From positions 1-64,000 of the forward strand of contig NZ_JACRST010000001.1 in NCBI RefSeq assembly GCF_014384885.1: DNA of 64,000 nucleotides, given 5' to 3'. The notes under the pieces were generated by a model. That model had not been told where the DNA came from. It saw nothing but the letters and a program-made list of their open reading frames with translations, and searched no databases. This stretch comes from Ligaoa zhengdingensis (GTDB taxonomy: Bacteria > Bacillota > Clostridia > Oscillospirales > Ruminococcaceae). This document shows positions 1 to 7,344 of the stretch, piece after piece. A program made the position numbers and the translations under genes. Positions within the stretch are counted from its first letter, which is position 1. The number at the start of each line of letters is the position of its first letter.

Positions 1-17
1 GCTCCAGAGAGAAGAGA

Positions 18-50
18 GGGCATTTAGTGGAATAAACTAGATGCCCTTTT
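18..50 (+). terminator. Intrinsic terminator of an upstream unit
   Basis: An 11-bp stem (18-28 with 36-46, one wobble pair) encloses a 7-nt loop and is followed by TTTT. It ends transcription of whatever lies left of the window, just before tRNA-Cys. Confidence 0.7.
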
Positions 51-66
51 GAATAATATAGGGTGT

Positions 67-141
67 GGCGCCGTAGCCAAGCGGTAAGGCACGAGTCTGC
101 AAAACTCTGATTCACCGGTTCGATTCCGGTCGGCGCCTCCA
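67..141 (+). tRNA. tRNA-Cys (GCA), CCA encoded
   Basis: The acceptor strands GGCGCCG (67-73) and CGGCGCC (131-137) pair fully. The anticodon loop CTGCAAA carries GCA, so it reads cysteine codons. The T-arm GGTTCGATTCC is canonical. The discriminator is T138 and the CCA end is encoded (139-141). Its anticodon and UCCA 3' end match the UGC specifier and TGGA of the T-box upstream of cysE at about 33.8-34.0 kb in this window. Confidence 0.97.
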
Positions 142-147
142 AAAGAA

Positions 148-186
148 AAACATCCCGCACGAAAATTCGTGCGGGATGTTTTTTGT
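148..186. terminator. Bidirectional terminator between tRNA-Cys and the MFS gene
   Basis: A long perfect hairpin (arms about 151-163 and 168-180) is flanked by an A-run on the left and TTTTTT on the right. It can stop the tRNA transcript on the plus strand and the transporter transcript on the minus strand. Confidence 0.9.
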
Positions 187-198
187 AAGGAATAGACT

Positions 199-1439
199 TC
201 AGCTTTCCTCCAGTTTTCGATCCGCATGTCGGATGCTCGGCCAGAACTGGCAAAGCAGCCCCGAAATCAGGATGATGACGCCACACCAGAAAAAGCTGCG
301 CATCACACCGGAAAATTCTGCAAATGCGCTTGCAACAGCCAAGCCCACCGGGGTTGCAAGCACCATGATGCTTGTGGAAATCGACATCACCCGGCCGAGA
401 TATTCCGGTTCTACATGAGCTTGAAAGAGCGCTATAGCGGGGCCGGAATAGAAGGGGCGGATACCCCCATAAGCGCGGAAAGCGCTACAAAGGCCAAAAA
501 TGCGGTGGTGGGCAACAGACCGCTGACCACCAGCGCCGCACCCATCAAGTAGATGGAGAGCACGATGGTGTTGATTCGGTTGCGAAAGCCGCCCCAGATG
601 CCGAGCCCCAAGGACCCCACCAGCATTCCCACGGAAAAAGCGACCTCCACCACGCTGGCAGCGGCGGCGTCAAGGCCGAAATACTCCATCGTTACCAGGG
701 GAAACAATGCGTTGACCGGCATGAAAGCGAAGAAATAAAGGCCGCTCACCAGGGTCAACGGGAGCAATCCGGGGTGGCGCCGGAGAACTCGCAGGCCGTC
801 CTTGGTGTCGCTCCACATGCTGCGCACAGAGACCTTTTCAGAGCGTTCCTGCTTGATGCTCGGGATGTAGACAAAAGCCAGCGTCAAAACGCCGATTGCC
901 GCGCCGATCACATCCAGAAAGATAATATCGGAGATGCGCCACGCGGCATACAGCACCGCCGCAATCGGCGGGGAGAGGATTAGGGACACCGACTGCAAGG
1001 TCTGGGAATAACCAGCGCAGCGGTTGAGCTGGTCGGCAGGCACCAGCAAGGGCGTGACGGCTGCCAGGGAAGGGGAGTGAAAGGCGGTGCCAATCGAACG
1101 AATAAGCAGCACTCCCATGACCAGCCAGAGCGGAATTTCTCCAAACCGTCCCGCTAGAACGATGGCCAGGCTTGCTATGGCAATGCAACCGTCGGAAACC
1201 ATCATGATCCGTTTGCGGTTGTGCCGGTCGATGAATGCGCCGATAAAGGGGCCGAGAATCCCCTGCGGCAGGAACCCAATCAGCGATGCGATGGAGAGTA
1301 CTGCTGCGGATTTGGTGACATCGGTGAGATACCAGATGATAGCGAATTGAATGATTGCGCTGGTGAGCAGGGAAACTGCCTGCCCAATCCAGATGGTGAA
1401 AAACGGGATACGCCAGTTGTCGGATTGGATTAATTTCAT
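199..1439 (-). pseudogene. MFS efflux transporter, frameshifted near its C-terminus
   Basis: The product resembles 12-TM major facilitator efflux proteins of the macrolide-efflux/enterobactin-exporter kind. It begins MKLIQSDNWRIPFF, with AAGGAG upstream, and has the loop-2/3 motif GAFIDRHNRKR. The main frame stops at 432 after ALMGVSAPSIPAPL. The next frame gives FYSGPAIALFQ followed by the family's usual last two helices, ending at 199. Restoring one base in the G-run at about 454-457 (plus strand) rejoins both parts into roughly 413 residues. It is therefore a recent pseudogene, a phase-variable homopolymer, or a sequencing error. The substrate cannot be read from sequence. It is a single-gene unit convergent with tRNA-Cys. 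Confidence 0.8.
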
Positions 1440-1857
1440 ACCGTTCTCCTTCACATTTATATTGTAAGATATTTGGACACAAAAAGCGCTGAGTCCAAGC
1501 GACCCGTGTAAAACTACACAACAAAAACAGCAGCAGCCGGCCTGAGATGCGCCGTCGCCCGGCATCATGTTTTTATTATGGTTTTCCAGGATGCTGTGGT
1601 CTACAGCGCTGGCCCCGTAAAAAATCTCCTTTTCAACGGGTTGCATCAAGTGAATGGATTGAGAGGTGTTTTTTTATTCTACCTGGAAAGTAAAGGGGTG
1701 TCAATCGGCATTTTGGAATTCATGGAGTTCTCCGTTGGGATAACACCCCGGTCGCACACGGCATAAAATGATAGGGCAACAGATGTATCATTTCGGCGCC
1801 GCCCCGAAATTGCGGGGACAAACAGCGCCTGACAATAGACAGGAGGTCATGAATCCG
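1440..1857. other. Intergenic region between divergent MFS and Se/S-carrier genes
   Basis: No gene is seen here. It holds the minus-strand leader of the transporter with a TTGGAC/GTCCAA inverted repeat, and the plus-strand leader of the DUF3343 gene. That leader can fold GC-rich hairpins at about 1790-1829: either 1790-1796 with 1804-1810, or CCCCG (1802-1806) with CGGGG inside GGCGC/GCGCC. No convincing promoter pair was found on either strand. Confidence 0.5.
1473..1498. promoter_or_regulatory. Inverted repeat upstream of the MFS gene, possible operator
   Basis: TTGGAC (1473-1478) and GTCCAA (1493-1498) form a perfect 6-bp inverted repeat with a 14-nt spacer, 34 bp before the transporter start. 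Position suggests a repressor or activator site; no regulator gene adjoins it. Confidence 0.35.
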
Positions 1858-2094
1858 ATGGAAAAAAGCATCATTGTTGTAAAATCCATCACTTATGCCA
1901 TGCGAGCTCAACAGATACTCAACAATTTGGGCATCAGCGCCTATATAGAACGCGACATCGGCGCTGCCAGTAAATATGGATGCGGTTACAGTGTCCGGGT
2001 GAAAACATCTGAGGCGCAGCGCGCCGCCGAGATCATCAAAGCATACGGCATCCGGGTGGTGGATATTCTGCCGGCGGGAGGTGCTCCCGCATGA
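1858..2094 (+). CDS. DUF3343 putative Se/S carrier-like protein
   Basis: A 78-residue protein starting MEKSIIVVKSITYAMRAQQ. The family (Pfam PF11823) is described as putative Se/S carrier-like, and members sit beside cysteine desulfurase or selenophosphate genes. The sequence shows the usual ferredoxin-like alternation and the KYGCGYSVRV segment with the conserved cysteine. AGGAGG at 1841-1846 lies 11 nt before ATG 1858; ATG 1849 is too close to it. The stop overlaps the next start by ATGA, so the two proteins are translationally coupled. Inference: it carries persulfide or selenide released by the downstream enzyme. Confidence 0.8.
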   Translation: MEKSIIVVKSITYAMRAQQILNNLGISAYIERDIGAASKYGCGYSVRVKTSEAQRAAEIIKAYGIRVVDILPAGGAPA

Positions 2095-3251
2095 TCTATT
2101 TTGATAATGCTGCGACCACCTATCCCAAGCCGCCGCAGTTGATCGGGGCTTTTTCGGATTATTTGAAAATGTATGGGGCCAATCCGGGGCGAAGCGGACA
2201 CGAAATGTCCCTGGCGACCGCAAAACAGGTCTATGAGACCAGGGAGCTGATCGGATCACTCTTTCATGCGGAGAATCCCGAGGCCATTCTTTTTACGCAA
2301 AACTGTACCCATTCCCTCAACCTTGTCCTCAAAGGCGTGCTCAAATGGGGCGATCACGTGGTCATCTCCGCCCTCGAACACAATTCTGTTCTGCGCCCAG
2401 TCTATCAGCTGTGGCGGGAACACGGGGTGCAGTACAGTGTGGCGCAGGTGGTGGAGGGCGACGATGATGCGACGGTGGAGAATTTTCGCCGCTGCCTGCA
2501 CCGGAATACCAGGCTGATCGCCTGTACACACGGCTCCAATGTGTTCGGCATTAAACTGCCGATTGAGCGCCTGGCGCGTCTGGCGCACGAGAACAATGCG
2601 CTATTTCTAGCCGATTGCGCCCAGACAGCGGGTGTGGAGGAGATCGATTTTCAGGCGATGGGCTTGGATTTTTTGGCCGCTCCGGGCCACAAGGGTCTAT
2701 ACGGCCCCACTGGGACTGGAGTGCTGTTGCTGCGCGACAGCGAGTTTCCATTGGATACTCTGATGGAGGGGGGGACGGGCAGCAATTCCCTCGATTATGC
2801 ACAGCCTGACTTCCTCCCAGACAGACTGGAGAGCGGTACGGTCAACACCGCAGGAATTCTCGCCCTGCGCGCCGGCGTCGCCGAAGTGATCAACCGGAGC
2901 ACCGCCCGGATCAAGGCCCACGAGATGGCGCTGGCGCAGGCACTTTACGACGGCCTGACCGAAATCCCAGGTGTGCGGTTGTATACGGCGCGTCCCACCG
3001 AACAACATCATCTCCCGGTGATTTCCTTCACTGTCGAGGGGGAGCACTCCGAAACCACTGCGCAAAAGCTCAACCAGTACGGAGCTGCTACACGCGGAGG
3101 ATATCATTGCGCCCCGCTGCCGCATCAAAAAATGGGCACCCTACAGACGGGCACTGTGCGCGCCAGCCTGGGAATGTATAACACCGAAGAGGAGGTCAGG
3201 GAGTTTTTAACAATTTTAAAAATGTTGCAAAATCAAAAGAGGAAGGATTGA
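2091..3251 (+). CDS. Class V aminotransferase: cysteine desulfurase / selenocysteine lyase family
   Basis: A 386-residue PLP enzyme of the SufS/CsdB fold. The N-terminus IYFDNAATTYPKPP is the family hallmark. The PLP lysine is K201 in PGHKGLYGPTG, and the persulfide-forming cysteine is C340 in RGGYHCAPLPH. It would convert cysteine (or selenocysteine) to alanine and enzyme-bound sulfur (or selenide). It overlaps the Se/S-carrier-like gene by 4 nt, the usual arrangement for this subfamily, and no scaffold gene (sufU/iscU) is adjacent. A same-length paralogue lies at 49106-50266. Family assignment is firm; the choice between sulfur and selenium is not. Confidence 0.88.
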   Translation: MIYFDNAATTYPKPPQLIGAFSDYLKMYGANPGRSGHEMSLATAKQVYETRELIGSLFHAENPEAILFTQNCTHSLNLVLKGVLKWGDHVVISALEHNSVLRPVYQLWREHGVQYSVAQVVEGDDDATVENFRRCLHRNTRLIACTHGSNVFGIKLPIERLARLAHENNALFLADCAQTAGVEEIDFQAMGLDFLAAPGHKGLYGPTGTGVLLLRDSEFPLDTLMEGGTGSNSLDYAQPDFLPDRLESGTVNTAGILALRAGVAEVINRSTARIKAHEMALAQALYDGLTEIPGVRLYTARPTEQHHLPVISFTVEGEHSETTAQKLNQYGAATRGGYHCAPLPHQKMGTLQTGTVRASLGMYNTEEEVREFLTILKMLQNQKRKD

Positions 3252-3275
3252 AATACAGCGCAGATGTGATAGAAT
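3248..3275 (+). promoter_or_regulatory. Sigma-A-type promoter for cdaAR
   Basis: TTGAAA (3248-3253), a 16-nt spacer and TAGAAT (3270-3275), with TG one base before the -10 box. It overlaps the desulfurase stop codon. Confidence 0.55.
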
Positions 3276-3379
3276 ATAACAATAAGGTTCCTTTCTTATT
3301 TCCATCAATTCTGCGCCGCCTTCGGGCGTTTTAACCGCAAACGTCAGACGCAATTCTGAAAGATAGAGGAAGTTGAAGC

Positions 3380-4261
3380 ATGGATACAGTCTCTACATTG
3401 GATGATTTCTGGGGGAAATTCGCCGGTACAGTCAAAGGAATTGGCCCGGTAGACATCATCGATATGCTCGTAGTGGCATATATCGTTTACAAATTAATCC
3501 ATCATTTGAAGGAAACGCGCGCGGCCCAGTTGGTCAAGGGTCTGGTAATTTATTTCGGCGCGTTCCTGCTTGTGTCGGTCGCACAGATGCAGACGGTCCA
3601 GTTCATTATGCAGTACCTGCTGGATAATGCGCTGATTTTGTTGGTGGTTGTGTTTCAGCCGGAGCTGCGGCGCGCACTGGAACAGATCGGCCGCAGCAAG
3701 CTGCCGGTCGGCCTGTTTTCGGGTCATCCTGACAGCGAGGAGGCGATGCGCCTCAAGTGGCAGAATGCCATTGCATCCATCTGTGAAGCGGCGTCCTCCC
3801 TCAGCCGGACTCAGACCGGCGCGCTGATGGTGATTGAGCAGCAGGTGAAGCTGGGCGATATCATCAAGACCGGCACCATCATCGATTCCGATCCGAGCAT
3901 GGAGCTGATCGGTAATATCTTCTTTCCCAATTCTCCGCTGCACGACGGCGCCATGATTATCCGCGACGGCAGGCTTTATGCGGCAGGCTGCTTCCTTCCG
4001 TTGTCCACCAACTACGAAATCAGCAAACAGCTCGGCACCCGCCACCGCGCGGCGCTTGGCATGAGTGAAAACTCCGACTCCCTTGTGATTGTGGTTTCGG
4101 AGGAGACGGGTTATATCACCGTGGCCCGCAATGGGGCGCTTAACATCAATCTTTCGATCGACCAACTGCGTAAGATTCTGGAAGACCTGCTTTTGAAAGA
4201 GGACAAGGAGGAAAAGGGCGACAAAAAGTCCGGCTTTTGGAAGGGGAAAAATAACAAATGA
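3380..4261 (+). CDS. cdaA: Diadenylate cyclase CdaA
   Basis: A 293-residue membrane cyclase that makes c-di-AMP from two ATP. About three transmembrane helices occupy residues 25-105 (DMLVVAYIVYKLI; LVIYFGAFLLVSVA; LLDNALILLVVVF), followed by the DAC domain. Catalytic motifs are D189-G-A191 (in LHDGAMII) and R221-H-R223. The lysine-rich C-terminal tail is ordinary for the family. The stop overlaps the cdaR start by 4 nt. B. subtilis has cdaA-cdaR-glmM; here glmM does not follow. The start has AGAGGAAG upstream. Confidence 0.96.
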   Translation: MDTVSTLDDFWGKFAGTVKGIGPVDIIDMLVVAYIVYKLIHHLKETRAAQLVKGLVIYFGAFLLVSVAQMQTVQFIMQYLLDNALILLVVVFQPELRRALEQIGRSKLPVGLFSGHPDSEEAMRLKWQNAIASICEAASSLSRTQTGALMVIEQQVKLGDIIKTGTIIDSDPSMELIGNIFFPNSPLHDGAMIIRDGRLYAAGCFLPLSTNYEISKQLGTRHRAALGMSENSDSLVIVVSEETGYITVARNGALNINLSIDQLRKILEDLLLKEDKEEKGDKKSGFWKGKNNK

Positions 4262-5523
4262 AGAAAAATGTGATCAAGGATTTTTTTCTGAAAAACGGAA
4301 TGCTCAAGCTCATTTCCATTGCACTCGCGTTTGTGGCCTGGGTCATCATCGCGATGTATGTCAACCCCAACAAGGATGTCACCATTAAGAATGTCCCCAT
4401 CAATATCGACTTGAAGAGCCAGATCATCGTCAAGCAGGAACTCAATCTTCTCAGTTCTGATATTGTGGTGGCCAATGTCAGCGTGTCGGGTGAAAGCTAT
4501 ATCGTCAACAACCTCTCGGAGAAGGACATCACCTTGACCGCGTCGCTGAGCAGCGTTTCAGGCGCGGGGACCTACGACCTGCCGCTGCAAGCGGAGGCGA
4601 AAAGCGGTGGCAAGGTGTTTACCATTACAGGTGTTTCTCCGCAGACAGTGCGAGTCAAATTTGATAAACTGCTCAGCCGCAAGTATACGGTGCAGCCGGA
4701 AATCGCGAATCTGACCGTCCCAGAGGGGTACACCCGTCTGGAGGAGCCGCAGGTGACCCCCGGTGAGATCACCATCACCGGCCCTGAGGCGGAATTGGAC
4801 AAGGTCGCTAAGGTCAAGGTGGTGACCGACCTGGAAAACGAACCCATCAGCAAGACGCAGACCCTCACGCTGCCCATCCAATTGTTCGATAAGGACGACC
4901 AATTGGTGGAATCGGACGAACTTAAGCTGGAATATGAGATGGCGGATGTGAAACTGACCGTATATAAAAATAAGCAGGTCCCGCTTACCATCGATTTCAT
5001 CAATGTGCCAGCCAACTTCCCCATCGACGACCTAGAGTACGAGATTTCCAACCCCGAAATTTGGGTGGCCGGGCCGACCGACCAGGTTGACAGTATGACC
5101 AGTGTGAATGTGGGGTATGTGGATATCACCGCCATCACCCCGGATAACAACAGCTTCAACTTTGACGTCAAGCTGCCGACCGACTTCAGCAACATAGAGC
5201 GCATCGAGAGCGTCACGGTGGAATTCAACACCGAAGGCATGATCGAAAAGAACTTCTATGTCAACAACATCAAGGCGGTCAATACGCCGGCGGGTTACGA
5301 TGTGAGCCTGATTACCAAACAGCTCAACAATGTGACCATTGTCGGCCCCAAGGATGTGGTCAGCCGGCTTTCCAATAAGGACATCGTGGCGGAGATCGAC
5401 CTCTCCGACCGCAAGGTTGTGTCCGGCCAGGTGGAGATGCCGGTCAATGTGATTGTGCCGGGCAAGGGGTTGGTTTGGGCGACCGGCGACTATTCGGCGG
5501 TGGTCAACATCAAAGAGAAATAG
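4258..5523 (+). CDS. cdaR: CdaR, YbbR-domain regulator of CdaA
   Basis: A 421-residue protein with one N-terminal transmembrane anchor (residues about 15-35, LISIALAFVAWVIIAMYV) and an extracytoplasmic part made of about four YbbR repeats. Each repeat ends in a phrase like EITITGPEAELDKV, EIWVAGPTDQVD or NVTIVGPKDVVS. CdaR proteins contact CdaA and tune c-di-AMP synthesis. The ATGA overlap with cdaA supports stoichiometric coupling. Confidence 0.93.
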   Translation: MKKNVIKDFFLKNGMLKLISIALAFVAWVIIAMYVNPNKDVTIKNVPINIDLKSQIIVKQELNLLSSDIVVANVSVSGESYIVNNLSEKDITLTASLSSVSGAGTYDLPLQAEAKSGGKVFTITGVSPQTVRVKFDKLLSRKYTVQPEIANLTVPEGYTRLEEPQVTPGEITITGPEAELDKVAKVKVVTDLENEPISKTQTLTLPIQLFDKDDQLVESDELKLEYEMADVKLTVYKNKQVPLTIDFINVPANFPIDDLEYEISNPEIWVAGPTDQVDSMTSVNVGYVDITAITPDNNSFNFDVKLPTDFSNIERIESVTVEFNTEGMIEKNFYVNNIKAVNTPAGYDVSLITKQLNNVTIVGPKDVVSRLSNKDIVAEIDLSDRKVVSGQVEMPVNVIVPGKGLVWATGDYSAVVNIKEK

Positions 5524-5536
5524 AATCCAGTGCGGG

Positions 5537-5566
5537 GAGGGTGTCTCGGTCCGAGGCGCCCTCTTT
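5537..5566 (+). terminator. Hairpin after cdaR, weak terminator
   Basis: A long GC-rich stem (5537-5549 with about 5551-5563) is followed only by TTT, so read-through into the FAD gene is plausible. Confidence 0.45.
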
Positions 5567-5596
5567 CCCGCTATATCGGGATAAGGAGGGTGTCGA

Positions 5597-7195
5597 ATGA
5601 TCGTCATCAGCGGGATTAGGACAGGAATCATGGAGGGATTTCCGCATGCGGTTGAAAGGGCAGCGGCCGAACTGGGGGTTTCCCGGGAAAAAGTGAAGGG
5701 CAGCCACATTGTCAAAACCTCGGTGGATGCGCGCCGACGGGGTAATATCAGCCTTGTTTGGTCGGTCGGGCTGGAACTGGGAAGCAGAGAGGAAGAGGCC
5801 GCCGCGGTTGCAAATTGCAAAAAACAGACGGTTACACTGCGCGATCCGCAGCCCTACCGCGTTCCACATGGGACGGAGCCGCTCGAGCACCGGCCGGTGA
5901 TCGCCGGTTTTGGCCCCGCCGGGATGTTTGCGGGCTTGCTTTTGGCGCGAGAGGGCTACCGCCCCCTGATCTTGGAGCGAGGCGGACCGGTGGAGCGCCG
6001 GGTTGTGGCGGTGGAACGCTTTTGGCGCGAGGGGGTGTTGGATACCGACACCAACGTGCAGTTTGGAGAGGGCGGCGCAGGCACCTTCTCCGACGGAAAG
6101 CTGACCACCCGCATCCACGACCCGCGCTGCGAATTTGTGCTGCGGGAATTCGTGCGGTTCGGCGCCCCGGATGAGATTCGGTATAAGGCGAAGCCGCACA
6201 TCGGCACCGACCTGCTGCGCGGCATTGTCCGGTCGATCCGCCAGGAGATTCTGGCGCTCGGCGGGGAAATCCGCTTTGACACCCGCCTGGATAACATCCT
6301 CTGTTCCACCGGGCGCCTGTGTGGCGTCTCAGCGGCTGGCGCGGAAATTCCGGTGGAAGTGCTGGTTTTGGCTGTCGGACACAGCGCGCGCGATACCTTT
6401 GCCCTGTTGATGCAAAAACAGATGGATCTGGTGGTCAAGCCGTTTTCAGTCGGGGTGCGCATTGAGCATCTGCAGAGCGTGATCGACCGGGGGTTATTCG
6501 GCGAATTTGCGGGCCATCCCGCCTTGGGCAAGGGGGAATACCAGCTTTCCCACCGGCAGGGCGACCGCGCGGCCTACACCTTCTGTATGTGTCCGGGCGG
6601 AGTGGTAGTTCCAGCCGCTTCGGAGGAATCCGCGGTGGTGGTCAATGGAATGAGCGAGTATGCGCGCGACGGAAGAAACGCCAATTCGGCGCTGGTGGTC
6701 TCGGTGGATGGCCGCGATTTTGGCGGTCATCCAGAGGATGCCATCGCGTTTCAACGAGCGCTGGAACAGGCAGCCTATCGGATGGGTGGCGGCGGTTACC
6801 GTGCACCCGCGCAGACGGTGGGAGGGTTCATCGATGGCCGTGCGGAGCTCCGTCTGGGGCGGGTGGAGCCCACCTATGCCGCCGGGGTGGAGCCCGCCGG
6901 GCTGCACACCCTGTTCCCGCCGCAAATCACCGAGATGCTCCGCACCGGCCTGCTCACCTTTGACCGAAAGCTGCGCGGGTTTGCCTCCAAAGATGCGGTG
7001 CTCACCGGCGTGGAGACGCGGACCTCGTCGCCGGTGCGCATCCTGCGCGGGGAGGACGGACAGGCGGTCTCGCTGCCTGGGGTCTATCCCTGTGGGGAGG
7101 GGGCCGGTTATGCGGGCGGCATCATGAGCGCCGCCGTCGACGGGCTGCGCATCGCGGAAAGCGTCATCGCAAGATATCGCCCAGGGAAGGGATAA
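5597..7195 (+). CDS. FAD-dependent dehydrogenase, COG2509 family
   Basis: A 532-residue flavoprotein. Residues about 1-90 are the small N-terminal domain typical of this family. The FAD-binding Rossmann motif follows (VIAGFGPAGMFAGLLLAREG, about residues 100-119), then GGAGTFSDGKLTTR and a C-terminal FAD contact in YPCGEGAGYAGGIMSAAVDG. The substrate is unknown for most members. GGAGG lies 7 nt before ATG 5597. No partner gene points to a pathway. Confidence 0.85.
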   Translation: MIVISGIRTGIMEGFPHAVERAAAELGVSREKVKGSHIVKTSVDARRRGNISLVWSVGLELGSREEEAAAVANCKKQTVTLRDPQPYRVPHGTEPLEHRPVIAGFGPAGMFAGLLLAREGYRPLILERGGPVERRVVAVERFWREGVLDTDTNVQFGEGGAGTFSDGKLTTRIHDPRCEFVLREFVRFGAPDEIRYKAKPHIGTDLLRGIVRSIRQEILALGGEIRFDTRLDNILCSTGRLCGVSAAGAEIPVEVLVLAVGHSARDTFALLMQKQMDLVVKPFSVGVRIEHLQSVIDRGLFGEFAGHPALGKGEYQLSHRQGDRAAYTFCMCPGGVVVPAASEESAVVVNGMSEYARDGRNANSALVVSVDGRDFGGHPEDAIAFQRALEQAAYRMGGGGYRAPAQTVGGFIDGRAELRLGRVEPTYAAGVEPAGLHTLFPPQITEMLRTGLLTFDRKLRGFASKDAVLTGVETRTSSPVRILRGEDGQAVSLPGVYPCGEGAGYAGGIMSAAVDGLRIAESVIARYRPGKG

Positions 7196-7208
7196 ACAGT
7201 GCCGGATG

Positions 7209-7237
7209 AAAAGGACAGGCGTTCGCTTGTCCTTTTC
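7209..7237. terminator. Terminator after the FAD gene
   Basis: AAAAGGACAGGC and GCTTGTCCTTTT form a hairpin with a GTTC loop, A-rich before and T-rich after, so it could work in both directions. Confidence 0.8.
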
Positions 7238-7263
7238 TGATGCTTGGGTCGCAACCTTCACTA

Positions 7264-7292
7264 TTGAAATTGCACAGATAAAATGATAAAAT
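7264..7292 (+). promoter_or_regulatory. Promoter for recJ operon
   Basis: TTGAAA (7264-7269), a 17-nt spacer and TAAAAT (7287-7292). Confidence 0.6.
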
Positions 7293-7344
7293 ATTAAGAT
7301 ATGAACCAAAATAATTTTGACGGAAGCTTCGGGGGATTGTCAGC

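Noticed and set aside
838..1524. 228-codon minus-strand frame overlapping the MFS gene
   Set aside because: It is an out-of-frame shadow of the transporter, rich in His/Arg/Pro with no family match.
1768..1857. Longer N-terminus for the DUF3343 protein (ATG 1768)
   Set aside because: No ribosome site precedes 1768, the added residues have no family match, and AGGAGG at 1841 points to ATG 1858.
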